Shown here: positions 18,312-27,099 of the stretch, one piece after another | How positions within the stretch are numbered: position 1 is the stretch's first letter | Layout: each line of letters opens with the position of its first letter | DNA from: Corynebacterium sp. | GTDB lineage: Bacteria > Actinomycetota > Actinomycetes > Mycobacteriales > Mycobacteriaceae | DNA: 64,000 bases | NCBI GenBank assembly: GCA_030531005.1 | Contig: JAUMTW010000003.1 | Span: 372,001 to 436,000 of the forward strand | Direction of reading: 5' to 3' | Made by a program: the position numbers and the translations under genes | The notes under the pieces: model-generated | Databases searched by the model: none | Told to the model about the DNA's origin: nothing | The model's input: only the letters and a program-made list of their open reading frames with translations

Positions 18312-19298
18312 TTAATCGATGCTGCGAACTGCAGTGCCGGCGATATTGACCTGGCCTGGTTCAGGGATGGTAGTGCCTGGCAAACTAGCCGCCGCAGTAC
18401 CATACGCCACCGCTTGCTGCAGGCTTGCTGCCTCATCGAGGCAGTGTTGCTGGGCCAAGATGAAACCGGCCAACGTGCAATCACCGGCACCAACAGTCGA
18501 TTGGATCTTTGCTGGTGGTGGAGTGGCATGCCAGGCATGATCTGCGGTTACATACAGAGCACCCGCACCACCTAAGGTCACCAATGCCGACTCGATGCCG
18601 CGCTGCAAGAGTTTACGAGCAGCTTCTAGAGTTGGCTCGAAATTGCCCTTGGCAGCTTCATCTTCCAAACGGGTGCCGTCAACGCCTACAACCTGGCCGA
18701 GCTCCATACCATTGGGCTTGACCAAATGCGGAGCATTTGAGGCATCCCCGGCGTGGACTGCAATGCACAGATTGACCAGAGGGGCATCGGAGGTATCGAC
18801 AGCAACGCGCAATTGCGGATTGGCTTGCTTTGCCAGGCGCACCAAGGTGGCGTACCAGTCCACGGGCACTCCTGGTGGCAGTGAACCTGCGAGTACCAAC
18901 CAATCTGCCTGTGGTGCAGCAGCGACGACTGTATTTTCGATGGCAGTTTGGAGTTCAGTAGTGACTTCGGCACCTTTATCATTGAGCTTCGTGGTGGTGC
19001 CATCAGGCTCAGTAACAGCGGTGTTCACACGCACACGCTGGGGGTTTTCCCCTGCGTGGACAGCCTCATAAGGCAGTTTGGTATCCGCAACAAGTTGTAC
19101 GAAAGGATCCTGCGGGCGGGCCGGGAAGATGGCAGTCGCCGCGGAGCCAGCCTTGTGTAATGCTAAAGCGACGTTGACGCCTTTGCCGCCGGCCACACTT
19201 TCTGAGTGGTCCAGACGTTGGACTTCACCTCGGGCTAGCGTGGTGTTGAGTACCAAGGTGGTGTCAATACTGGGATTAGGGGTAAGTGTATAGATCAC
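18312..19298 (-). CDS. fruK: 1-phosphofructokinase
   Basis: Phosphorylates fructose 1-phosphate to fructose 1,6-bisphosphate. 328 aa, PfkB/ribokinase fold. It starts MIYTLTPNPSIDTTL, has the family GGKGVNVA motif and the C-terminal catalytic GAGDCTLAGF, where the aspartate is the base. The start overlaps the fruR stop (19295-19298, ATGA), so it is translationally coupled in the fruR-fruK-fruA operon. Confidence 0.96.
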   Translation of the reverse strand: MIYTLTPNPSIDTTLVLNTTLARGEVQRLDHSESVAGGKGVNVALALHKAGSAATAIFPARPQDPFVQLVADTKLPYEAVHAGENPQRVRVNTAVTEPDGTTTKLNDKGAEVTTELQTAIENTVVAAAPQADWLVLAGSLPPGVPVDWYATLVRLAKQANPQLRVAVDTSDAPLVNLCIAVHAGDASNAPHLVKPNGMELGQVVGVDGTRLEDEAAKGNFEPTLEAARKLLQRGIESALVTLGGAGALYVTADHAWHATPPPAKIQSTVGAGDCTLAGFILAQQHCLDEAASLQQAVAYGTAAASLPGTTIPEPGQVNIAGTAVRSID

Positions 19299-20092
19299 GA
19301 AATCACCATGTGAATTTGATAGGGGTTGAGTTGGTTGGCAAAATGCGCGGGGGCGTTGCGATCGGTAACCACCACGTCCACACTGTCAAGGCTTGCGAAG
19401 GAGGGAGTACGTGGCGGGCGAATCTTCGAGGATTCGCACAGCACCACCGTTGTGGTAGCCGCCTGCATCATCGAACGCTTGACCTCTGCTTCGCGCGGAT
19501 CAGAAGTAGTAAGCCCACCTTCAATACTGAGTTCATTGGTGCCCATAAAAGCGATGTCGGCACGTAAATTCTGCAAGGTAGCCACTGCAATATCTCCCAC
19601 AACCGCTTGAGTGCGGCCCTTAACGATGCCGCCGAGCATGGTGAGTCGCTGCACCCCAGCACTGGCCAAGGTGCGAGCAACGTTCGGGGAGTTCGTTACA
19701 ATCAGCCATTGTTGACCCAAATAATTACGGGCCAAAACATTGGCAAACGCCTCTGCCGTGGTGCCGGCATCAATAAACATCGAGGCGTTTGGCTTGGTAA
19801 TCAATTCCAAGGCTGCTAAACCAATTGCTTGCTTCCGGCGCTGAGACTGATGTATTGGAACTTCATCATCGTCATCGACAGCCAAGGTATCCACGTGGGC
19901 GCGCGCGTTCACCGCACCACCGTGTACGCGACGAATCTTGTCTTGATCCTCTAAGACCTTTAAATCTCGGCGGATTGTTTCAGGAGTCACGCTGAAGCGA
20001 CTGGCTAGTTCAGCAACACTGCAATTGCCTACTTGGGCGGTGATGGTCGCAATATTCGACCGTCGTTGGGCGACATCGTGCACCGTTGCCAT
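19295..20092 (-). CDS. fruR: DeoR-family regulator of fructose genes
   Basis: About 265 aa. N-terminal DeoR helix-turn-helix (CSVAELASRFSVTPETIRRDLKVLE, ending RRVHGGAV), then a sugar-phosphate-sensing DeoRC domain with FIDAGTTAEA and TNSPNVA. ATG 20092 has AAGAAGG at 5 nt, and ATG 20095 directly before it has only 2 nt spacing. An open extension to 20161 has no support. First gene of the fruR-fruK-fruA operon, divergent from ptsI. The name is by synteny and similarity, and its ligand is probably fructose 1-phosphate or a later intermediate. Confidence 0.92.
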   Translation of the reverse strand: MATVHDVAQRRSNIATITAQVGNCSVAELASRFSVTPETIRRDLKVLEDQDKIRRVHGGAVNARAHVDTLAVDDDDEVPIHQSQRRKQAIGLAALELITKPNASMFIDAGTTAEAFANVLARNYLGQQWLIVTNSPNVARTLASAGVQRLTMLGGIVKGRTQAVVGDIAVATLQNLRADIAFMGTNELSIEGGLTTSDPREAEVKRSMMQAATTTVVLCESSKIRPPRTPSFASLDSVDVVVTDRNAPAHFANQLNPYQIHMVIS

Positions 20093-20536
20093 CATCACCT
20101 TCTTTCTTTTGATTCGCTCAATTACCAACGAAGTACAAACGACCCTACGACGCGGCTGCAACCTGGTCGTCCCCGAAGTGAGATAATTTTCACAGTTGTC
20201 ATTTCCGCTTTAGGAAAGCGGTCAAAAACCCCTGTGGCAGCCACCTCCGGGGATGTCCATTCAAGCGTTGAGACGGGCATCCATACTTCATCCAACAGCA
20301 CCGCGGGGGATGAAGTCGCTGTTCAGAATCGTTTAGGCTCAGAGAGCTTTAGTGAATCAGAAATACGCGTCATTTCCACATCTGTGCTGTATGCGGGATA
20401 AATGTTGGTTCAAGTACCAAATTTATGTTTGTTTGTGTCTGGTTGTCAACATTTTTTGGGTTGGATGGTTGCAGAAATGTGGATTTTGTGGTGATCTTGT
20501 AGGAACAAATTCTCGAACTGTGAATGCAGGTGACTA
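20093..20536. other. Divergent fruR-ptsI control region
   Basis: 444 bp holding both promoters and, by expectation, FruR and SugR operators. AT-rich towards ptsI, with TGTTTGTTTG at about 20426 and a GTTGTCAAC palindrome near 20442-20450. I cannot assign an operator with certainty and see no gene. Confidence 0.6.
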
Positions 20537-22249
20537 ATGCTGAATGATGTGACCAACGCTACTGACGGCGTGGATTCCGTAGTTAAGGGAACCGCTGTGG
20601 TTCCTGGTGTGCGCTACGCCAAGGCGGTGTGGATTAGCCCCCGTCCAGAATTGCCGCAAGCCGGTGAAGTGATCGCGGAAGACCGCCGTGAAGCAGAAGA
20701 GCAACGCTTCGTGGAAGCCGCTAACACTGTGTCTGATCGATTGAGCGCACGCTCCGAGAAGGCTGAAGGTGACGCCGCAGAAGTACTCAAGGCAACCGCC
20801 GGTATGGTCAAGGATCGCGGTTGGCGCAAGGCTGTCGTTAAAGGTATTAAGGGCGGGCATCCGGCCGAGTATGCCGTTGTAGCCGCAACGACCAAGTTTG
20901 TTTCCATGTTTGAAGCAGCAGGTGGCGTTATGGCTGAGCGCACCACAGACCTCCGCGATATCCGCGACCGCGTAATCGCTGAACTGCGTGGCGAGCAAGA
21001 ACCAGGCCTGCCAGAGGTAGACGGGCGTGTCATTCTGTTCGCTGATGATCTTTCTCCAGCAGACACCGCTGCCTTAGACACTGATTACTTCGTTGGCCTG
21101 GTTACCGAGCTGGGTGGCCCAACTTCGCACACCGCAATTATTGCTCGTCAGCTTAATGTGCCTTGCGTTGTTGCTGTTGGCGACAAGGTGCGCGATGTCA
21201 AGGCTGATGAGCTCGTGCTCGTTGACGGTGCTCTGGGTACTGTTACCCGTAATGCAGATCCTGATACCGCTAAGGCTGCGGAGAAGGAATCAAAGATGTT
21301 GGCAGAGCGTATCGCGCAGTGGCGTGGTCCTGCCAAGACGAAGGACGGCCACCGCGTACAGTTGCTGGCAAACGTACAGGATGGCAATGCAGCCCGCATT
21401 GCTGCTGAGCAAAGCCAGGCAGAGGGCATTGGCCTGTTCCGCACCGAGATGTGCTTCTTGACTGCTACCGAAGAGCCAAGTGTTGAAGAACAGGCCGAAG
21501 TGTATAAGAAGGTTCTCGAACAATTCCCGCAGGCAAAGGTTGTTGTACGTTCACTGGATGCCGGTTCGGATAAGCCAGTGGCCTTCGCCTCTATGGCCGA
21601 TGAGATGAACCCAGCACTTGGTGTGCGTGGTTTGCGTGTGGCTCGTGCGAACGAAGCAATCTTGACCCGTCAGCTCGATGCCATTGCTAAGGCTGCTGCA
21701 GACTTGGGCCGTGATGAGGATGCTCCTACTTGGGTGATGGCCCCGATGGTTGCTACCGCTCGGGAGGCAAAGTGGTTCTCCAGCCTGTGTGCTGAGCGTG
21801 GCTTGGTAGCTGGTGCAATGATCGAGGTGCCTGCTGCTTCCTTGATGGCAGACAAATTGATGCCACACCTGGACTTCGTTTCCATTGGCACCAATGACTT
21901 GACCCAATACACCATGGCTGCAGACCGTATGTCGCCTCAACTGGCATATCTGACCGATCCTTGGCAGCCAGCGGTACTTCGTCTGATCGAGCACACCTGT
22001 AAGGAAGGCCAGCGTCTGAACACTGCCGTCGGTGTTTGCGGTGAGGCCGCTGCCGACCCACTGTTGGCATGTGTACTCACCGGTCTTGGTGTGAACTCCC
22101 TGTCTGCAGCTTCCACCGCTATTGCTGGTGTCGGTGCACAGTTGGCTGCCGTGGACTTCGAGACCTGCAAGAAGGCTGCTGTCGCAGCATTGGATGCCGA
22201 GGGTGCAACCGAGGCTCGCGCAAAGGTTCGCGACATCATCCAGCCATAA
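20537..22249 (+). CDS. ptsI: PTS enzyme I (phosphoenolpyruvate-protein phosphotransferase)
   Basis: General PTS kinase that autophosphorylates with PEP on H198 (GGPTSHTAIIARQL) and phosphorylates HPr. 570 aa, normal length: N-terminal HPr-binding/phospho-His domain, then the PEP-binding TIM barrel with GIGLFRTEMCFL, GANDLTQY-type (GTNDLTQY) and the C-terminal GVCGEAAAD region with the acid cysteine. ATG 20537 follows AGG at 6 nt. It is divergent from fruR and ends in a strong terminator. Confidence 0.97.
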   Translation: MLNDVTNATDGVDSVVKGTAVVPGVRYAKAVWISPRPELPQAGEVIAEDRREAEEQRFVEAANTVSDRLSARSEKAEGDAAEVLKATAGMVKDRGWRKAVVKGIKGGHPAEYAVVAATTKFVSMFEAAGGVMAERTTDLRDIRDRVIAELRGEQEPGLPEVDGRVILFADDLSPADTAALDTDYFVGLVTELGGPTSHTAIIARQLNVPCVVAVGDKVRDVKADELVLVDGALGTVTRNADPDTAKAAEKESKMLAERIAQWRGPAKTKDGHRVQLLANVQDGNAARIAAEQSQAEGIGLFRTEMCFLTATEEPSVEEQAEVYKKVLEQFPQAKVVVRSLDAGSDKPVAFASMADEMNPALGVRGLRVARANEAILTRQLDAIAKAAADLGRDEDAPTWVMAPMVATAREAKWFSSLCAERGLVAGAMIEVPAASLMADKLMPHLDFVSIGTNDLTQYTMAADRMSPQLAYLTDPWQPAVLRLIEHTCKEGQRLNTAVGVCGEAAADPLLACVLTGLGVNSLSAASTAIAGVGAQLAAVDFETCKKAAVAALDAEGATEARAKVRDIIQP

Positions 22250-22269
22250 TTGATGGCTCGTATGGAAAG

Positions 22270-22304
22270 ATGCGGTGGGACTGGTTCAGTCCCACCGCAT
22301 TTTG
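22270..22304 (+). terminator. Terminator of ptsI
   Basis: Perfect 14-bp stem (22270-22283 with 22287-22300) around GTT, followed by TTTG, 20 nt after the ptsI stop. Confidence 0.85.
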
Positions 22305-22375
22305 TTGTCTTTGTAGGGCGCGCAATGTGGGTGGGCTGTACGCCTGTGTGGTGCCAGGCAGCGTTGGCACCGCAG

Positions 22376-23629
22376 CTACACGAAAGTAGCTAGTTCATGG
22401 ATAATGCCTGCCATCCACCAAGCCATATCATGGCCGCCATCGAAGGTCTCTATATGTACTGGGAGTCCTTGATATCGCATTTGGGTATGCAGACGCAGAG
22501 TCTGCTCCAGGAGCATGTCTTCACGCAGACCAACGTGCAAGGCGAGTTCCGGGTGATCTAGGGACGACTGCGTGGTACTTGTGTTCTCGAGCGCAGCACA
22601 CTGGCGCGCCAACCAGGTGGATTGCAGCCCGCTATGATGGGGGCGACCTCCACCCGGCCGCCACCATAGGGAGGGGGACTGGGCGATGATTAAGTCCAGA
22701 CTCAGGGCTGGATCGTAATGCAAATACAATAACAAGGCACTTAGTCCTCCCAGGCTTTGCCCAGCAAAGACAGTCTTGTATGGCTGAGAGCCGAAATACC
22801 TCTCGAATACTTCCGTTATGGCTGGGAATAATTGATCTGCAGTGGCTCGCAGTGCGGAATCGCCTTGGAGTAGGCGCATACGGGCAGGCCCATCGGCATT
22901 ATGGAGGGTAGCTACAGCTGCGCTTGGAAAATCTGGGTGTTGGGCCTGATATGCAGCAAGTGTTGCGGCGAAATCCAATCTATCGTGCCATTTTTCCCCA
23001 TCCGGGCAGATGAGCAAGATTTCTGGATGTGTGCTGACACTGGCGAGCGTTATTTTTATGTCCTCATCACCGATGTGATGGCTGAACTCATGTACCGTCG
23101 GCGTGTAGCCTGTACGGGCATCAAAAGCTGATAGCGCGGCAATGCAACCACTATAGGGACCAGCAACAACGCTTAAGCCATGAGTGTTATCAGCGTGGAT
23201 AAGGGTGTTGGGATTATACGGATCGCGAACCCAGGGATAGATCTCATGCCCGACCGGGCTTTGACGTGGTTGAGGCGGTACCTCATAGGTTTGGAACCCG
23301 TAGCTCGAAACATAGGCTGCACCCAAATCGAAGGTTGCAACCCAAATATCAGATCCTGGCAATTGTGTGAGTAAGCCACGATCGGTGAAATGCTTATCGG
23401 TAATGCGATTTAAAGTTAGGTGCACATGCCGAGCAGCAACGTCGCGGTAGAGAAAGGTAAGGTGATGGGTGGTCGAATGCCGCAAGGGTAATTCGCGGCT
23501 GGACAAGGCGTGCCAGAACTCTGCTTGTGCGGCTTCGTGCCGGTTGGCATCGAGCTCATTCCAGGCGGCAAGAAGTTCTGCGGCATTAAAAAAATCAGCA
23601 TGAATAAGCGCAGACCACGAAGTTGGCAC
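22376..23629 (-). CDS. Fes-type siderophore (enterochelin-like) esterase
   Basis: 417 aa alpha/beta-hydrolase of the esterase-D/Fes group. An N-terminal beta domain like that of enterobactin esterases (about 1-170, with VTFLYRD-like strands and HVHLTLNRITD) precedes the catalytic domain. The nucleophile elbow is GQSLGG and the histidine lies in FDGGHDMAWW. Fes enzymes hydrolyse ferric triscatecholate siderophores in the cytoplasm to release iron, but substrate here is unproven. It lies 78 bp downstream of sugR on the same strand, inside the PTS block. In C. glutamicum, as I recall, a second fructose 1-phosphate kinase gene occupies this place. I see no DtxR box upstream. Confidence 0.85.
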   Translation of the reverse strand: MPTSWSALIHADFFNAAELLAAWNELDANRHEAAQAEFWHALSSRELPLRHSTTHHLTFLYRDVAARHVHLTLNRITDKHFTDRGLLTQLPGSDIWVATFDLGAAYVSSYGFQTYEVPPQPRQSPVGHEIYPWVRDPYNPNTLIHADNTHGLSVVAGPYSGCIAALSAFDARTGYTPTVHEFSHHIGDEDIKITLASVSTHPEILLICPDGEKWHDRLDFAATLAAYQAQHPDFPSAAVATLHNADGPARMRLLQGDSALRATADQLFPAITEVFERYFGSQPYKTVFAGQSLGGLSALLLYLHYDPALSLDLIIAQSPSLWWRPGGGRPHHSGLQSTWLARQCAALENTSTTQSSLDHPELALHVGLREDMLLEQTLRLHTQMRYQGLPVHIETFDGGHDMAWWMAGIIHELATFV

Positions 23630-23707
23630 GGGGCATCCTTTCGGAAGAAGTAAGCGAATGCCAAGAGACGTTGATCTGCGCTGTAGCCTGAAAGCGTCAC
23701 TGAAGTT

Positions 23708-24484
23708 TTAGGCGATTAAGACTTCCACATTACGATCTCGCAGAGCGCGTACGAAGGTCTCTGGGGCATTCTCATCGGTAATGATGATGTCGATGTCATC
23801 AATTGAGGCAAAGCTTACCAAATAATCGGTGCCCATCTTAGTGGAATCACACAGCACCACAACCTTGCGTGCATTGGTAATCATCGCGGTCTTAATGGCA
23901 GCTTCTTGGGAATCGGCGGTGGATAAACCATGATCCAGTGTCAAGGCATTGGTGCCGATAAAGGCGACGTCTGCGCGCATGAGCGCCAGGGTGCGCAGGG
24001 CAGTATCGCCAACGACAGCTTGAGTTATTGCACGTACGGCGCCACCGAGCAGTTGTACTTCATCCAATCCAGAGTTTGCCAGCGTCAGGGCGATAGAAAG
24101 ACTATTGGTGACAATGGACCACTGGTTGGCATGTGGCTGTATACCAAGAAGATCTGCTAACGCAGCCGTGGTGGTGCCGGCATCTAAGAACATTCCACCT
24201 TGGGGCTCTGGGAGGAAATTAAGTGCGGCATGCGCGATAGAATTCTTCGCACCTGAGGCGCTGCGCGCGCGGGTGTCGAGACTAAGTTCCGTGGTTTGGA
24301 ACATCTGGTTTGCTACTGCACCACCATGTACGCGGTGAATAACGCCTTCTCGATCTAAGACTGCTAGGTCGCGGCGAATGGTCTCTGCGGTTACATCGAA
24401 TCGTTGCGCTAATTCCGTAACGTTCACTCGACCTTCAACCGCGGTCAACGAGGCGATCTGGCGGCGACGTTCCTCAGAGTACAT
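23708..24484 (-). CDS. sugR: Global PTS/sugar repressor SugR (DeoR family)
   Basis: 258 aa, closely resembling the C. glutamicum SugR sequence as I know it, from MYSEERRRQIASLTAVEGRVNVTELAQ to the ending NVEVLIA. The N-terminal DeoR helix-turn-helix (AETIRRDLAVLDREGVIHRVHGG) is followed by the DeoRC effector domain (MFLDAGTTTAALADLL, GGAVRAITQAVVGD). SugR represses pts genes and glycolytic genes and is relieved by sugar phosphates. Its location between the PTS block and lexA supports the name. ATG 24484. Confidence 0.95.
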   Translation of the reverse strand: MYSEERRRQIASLTAVEGRVNVTELAQRFDVTAETIRRDLAVLDREGVIHRVHGGAVANQMFQTTELSLDTRARSASGAKNSIAHAALNFLPEPQGGMFLDAGTTTAALADLLGIQPHANQWSIVTNSLSIALTLANSGLDEVQLLGGAVRAITQAVVGDTALRTLALMRADVAFIGTNALTLDHGLSTADSQEAAIKTAMITNARKVVVLCDSTKMGTDYLVSFASIDDIDIIITDENAPETFVRALRDRNVEVLIA

Positions 24485-24935
24485 TGTGTACCTTTCTGCG
24501 ATATCTGTTGCTTCGAGTTCCGGGCGGAACTTGCAGTGAATTTTGTTTACGTTGTTTGCACCCTATTGTCTCACGAACGTAGCTGAAAACCCCACATTTT
24601 CGTCGTGGTATCAACCTCTTTTCGGACATATTCCAACGATGAAACTACATTTACCCAGGATAAGTACACATCAGTGCAGGAAAACGGGCATTGCGACATT
24701 TGGTTGGCGATATCGAAAGCTAACCCCGCATGGGGTAGGGGTTGGTGCGTGCGATAAGTGGATAGATTTAGGAGGATCACAGCTGCCGCTGAAAAAAGGG
24801 GCGAAAATAAACGGTGACTTCTCAGTAGAGAAATCACCGCGAAGAGTAACCCGATGGAGTACAGGGGGAGCACTGTAGGAAATGGGTTGCGCAAAGAATG
24901 CTAGGTTACATTGAGCGATAGCCTAGGAGTGGCGC
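24485..24935. other. Intergenic region between lexA and sugR
   Basis: 451 bp upstream of sugR and downstream of lexA (both minus strand). It contains the lexA terminator and the sugR promoter. No gene is supported; 107-111 codon frames on both strands are uncharacterised and without ribosome sites. Confidence 0.6.
24804..24839 (-). terminator. Terminator of lexA
   Basis: 12-bp stem (24812-24823 with 24828-24839, one G-U pair) closing a 4-nt loop. On the minus strand it is followed by TTTATTTT. Confidence 0.8.
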
Positions 24936-25628
24936 CTAGAAGCGGCGCAGCAGCGAGACTACCTGGCCTTGAATATCGGCATGGGTTGCATCAATGCGTT
25001 GCATAGTTGGGTTGTGAGGAACAAGCCAAAAGCCATCATCATCGACTTGGAATTCTTTCACAGTAGCTTCATCGTCGAGACGAGCTGCCACAATATCGCC
25101 CGTTTCCGGGTGGTAGTTGCCGCCACGGACGATAATGAAGTCACCATCGAGAATGCCGGCATCAATCATGGAATCGCCCTTGACTTCAAGCATGAACAGC
25201 TCATCAGAAGCGCCGACGAAATCAGTAGGCAGGGGGAGGTATGACTCGGTGTTCTGCTCGGCGGTGATCGGAACGCCTGCTGCGATGGAACCAACAAGCG
25301 GCACATAGCTTGTTGGTGAGGTGAGCTCACTTTGAGGTGTGTTCGTTGCTTCCGGCTCAGTCTTGCGGCCAGGCTTTGGCGCCTCATCTTCAGGCAAGGA
25401 ATCGACAATGATTGCACGCGGCTTATTAGGGTCACGGCGCAAATAGCCTTTTTGTTCCAATTCCTTGAGTTGGTACGAAACTGAAGAAGTGGACTGCAAG
25501 CCGGCGGCATTGCCAATTTCGCGAATTGATGGTGGGTAGCCGCGGAATTTTAGGGCATCGTGAATGATTTCCAAAATTCGGCGCTGCCGAGCCGTTAAGT
25601 CATCCGTGGCATTTTTAGCTGTGCTCAT
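24936..25628 (-). CDS. lexA: SOS repressor LexA
   Basis: Represses DNA-damage genes and cleaves itself when RecA is activated. 230 aa. The winged helix-turn-helix N-terminus (LTARQRRILEIIHDAL, PSIREIGNAAGLQSTSSVSYQL) is followed by an acidic linker and the S24 peptidase domain. The cleavage site is A117-G118 (SIAAGVP), the nucleophile S153 (GDSM) and the lysine K191. It is divergent from the divS-like gene across a region with three LexA-box-like sites, so both should be SOS-controlled. Confidence 0.98.
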   Translation of the reverse strand: MSTAKNATDDLTARQRRILEIIHDALKFRGYPPSIREIGNAAGLQSTSSVSYQLKELEQKGYLRRDPNKPRAIIVDSLPEDEAPKPGRKTEPEATNTPQSELTSPTSYVPLVGSIAAGVPITAEQNTESYLPLPTDFVGASDELFMLEVKGDSMIDAGILDGDFIIVRGGNYHPETGDIVAARLDDEATVKEFQVDDDGFWLVPHNPTMQRIDATHADIQGQVVSLLRRF

Positions 25629-25959
25629 TGTGGTTGTGCTCCCAGAGTGTGAACCAGTTCGAAATTAGGTTCAATGTTCGAATTGCTTGTCTCGAGCCTA
25701 CCGTATTTCGCCAAATAGTGAGAATTGGTTCGGACGTAATTTCGAAAAAGGCTTGACATTTTCGAACTCCTCGAACATACTTGCTAATATCGAACAGTTC
25801 GAATGTAGGTTCGATTGGATTATGTTTGCTATTGTGATGCGCATGCTGCCCAGTCAAGTTGCTGAACTGTGGAAAGAGCGTTCAGCCGCTTTGGTCGCCA
25901 CTTATTTGCTGTTCGAACACAAGAGATTGCAACAGAGATTAAGACAAGGATAAAGCATA
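25629..25959. promoter_or_regulatory. Divergent lexA-divS SOS control region
   Basis: 331 bp with three 16-bp matches to the actinobacterial SOS box TCGAAC-N4-GTTCGA: 25659-25674 (10/12), 25730-25745 (10/12) and 25799-25814 (11/12). A plus-strand promoter TTGACA (25753-25758), 17-bp spacer, CATACT (25776-25781) lies between the second and third boxes and should drive the divS-like gene. Confidence 0.75.
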
Positions 25960-26325
25960 ATGACTCAGTTAATTCGTCCTAACCACATGCACCGCTCTGC
26001 AGTAGTACCACCAGCAGAGGTATGGGATCTAGGCGGCAGCAAGCAGCGTCACCGTGTGCAAACGCTGCATACCCCAAGGCAGACCCGGGAAATCCGCACG
26101 GCAGCGGCGCGGCCTCAATCCCAAAGTTGGCAGTGGAGGGATTTTGCCGCATGGAATCCATATGTATTCGGTATTGTTGTTGCGATCTTGCTGTTCGTAT
26201 TGGGCTTAGTATTATTAGAAGGGGATGATGCCAGCACTATGCCGCATACTCAATACAGTGGTATCGAACAAAACGTGGGCAGCAATATCGGTACTGCGAG
26301 CTATAACAGTTACAGCTCTGAATAG
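25960..26325 (+). CDS. divS: DivS-like SOS-induced membrane protein
   Basis: 121 aa, ATG 25960 with AAGGA at 9 nt. A basic cytoplasmic N-terminus (about 1-66, rich in Arg, Gln and Thr) precedes one transmembrane segment (about 67-88, NPYVFGIVVAILLFVLGLVLL) and a short Ser/Asn-rich outer tail. The place between lexA and nrdR is that of DivS in C. glutamicum (an SOS cell-division suppressor) and of LysM-bearing Rv2719c in mycobacteria; this version lacks a LysM domain. The name rests on synteny and topology, not strong sequence identity. Confidence 0.7.
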   Translation: MTQLIRPNHMHRSAVVPPAEVWDLGGSKQRHRVQTLHTPRQTREIRTAAARPQSQSWQWRDFAAWNPYVFGIVVAILLFVLGLVLLEGDDASTMPHTQYSGIEQNVGSNIGTASYNSYSSE

Positions 26326-26430
26326 GCAGAATGCTAGGTAACTGGTGTATTGGGCTAGCATGAAAGCTACGAGTACGAAACCTAGAACAACAAGCCCAAT
26401 GCTTGCTCGTACATTCTTGGAGGCTTAGCC

Positions 26431-26895
26431 ATGCAGTGTCCTTTCTGCGATCAGAACTCAACGAAGGTAATTGATTCACGCACCGCTGACGGAGGTAATG
26501 CCATTCGACGGCGCCGCGAATGCAATAGCTGTAATGGCCGCTTTACTACCTTAGAATCAGCCCAGCTATTAGTCACCAAGCGCGATGGCACGTTGGAGGC
26601 CTTCAAACGCGACAAAGTAGTGCAAGGTGTGCGCCGTGCCTGTCAAGGGCGCGATGTTCCCGAAGATGCACTGAAGCGCTTGGCACAACAAGTAGAAAAG
26701 GCTTTTCGTCGCGCTGGTACCTCACAGATTCCCACGAATGCTATTGGCCTGGCTATTCTGGAACCGCTGCGAGAACTTGATGAGGTTGCCTATTTGCGCT
26801 TCGCCTCGGTATATAAGTCTTTTGAGAGCACTGAGGATTTTGAATCCGAAATTCGTATGATGCGCCGCCTCGATCGTGAGGTCTACGGCGAATAA
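26431..26895 (+). CDS. nrdR: Transcriptional repressor of ribonucleotide reductase genes
   Basis: ATP/dATP-sensing repressor of nrd operons, 154 aa. Zinc ribbon with C3, C6, C31 and C34 ([19 protein letters not shown]), then an ATP-cone domain ([24 protein letters not shown]). ATG 26431 follows TTGGAGG. Next to the divS-like gene and lexA as in other corynebacteria, 105 bp downstream of the former, and ended by a strong terminator. Confidence 0.97.
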   Translation: MQCPFCDQNSTKVIDSRTADGGNAIRRRRECNSCNGRFTTLESAQLLVTKRDGTLEAFKRDKVVQGVRRACQGRDVPEDALKRLAQQVEKAFRRAGTSQIPTNAIGLAILEPLRELDEVAYLRFASVYKSFESTEDFESEIRMMRRLDREVYGE

Positions 26896-26931
26896 ACGTT
26901 CGACTACGAGCAATTGCCTCTGGTAATGCGT

Positions 26932-26970
26932 AAGACCATCCCTATTATCGTATCAGGGATGGTCTTTTTT
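26932..26970 (+). terminator. Terminator of nrdR
   Basis: Perfect 12-bp stem AAGACCATCCCT / AGGGATGGTCTT with an 11-nt loop, and a run of T to 26970. Confidence 0.9.
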
Positions 26971-27099
26971 ATGAGTGCGGTCTGTATGCCGTTGTAACGC
27001 CGTGCAGCTCCTTGGCAGGTGAACTATGGAACCAACCGCCAGGGTAATGAATGTGCCTGATTGATTCCGTGCCCCGTGCTAGCAACTCCCTATGTTCAC

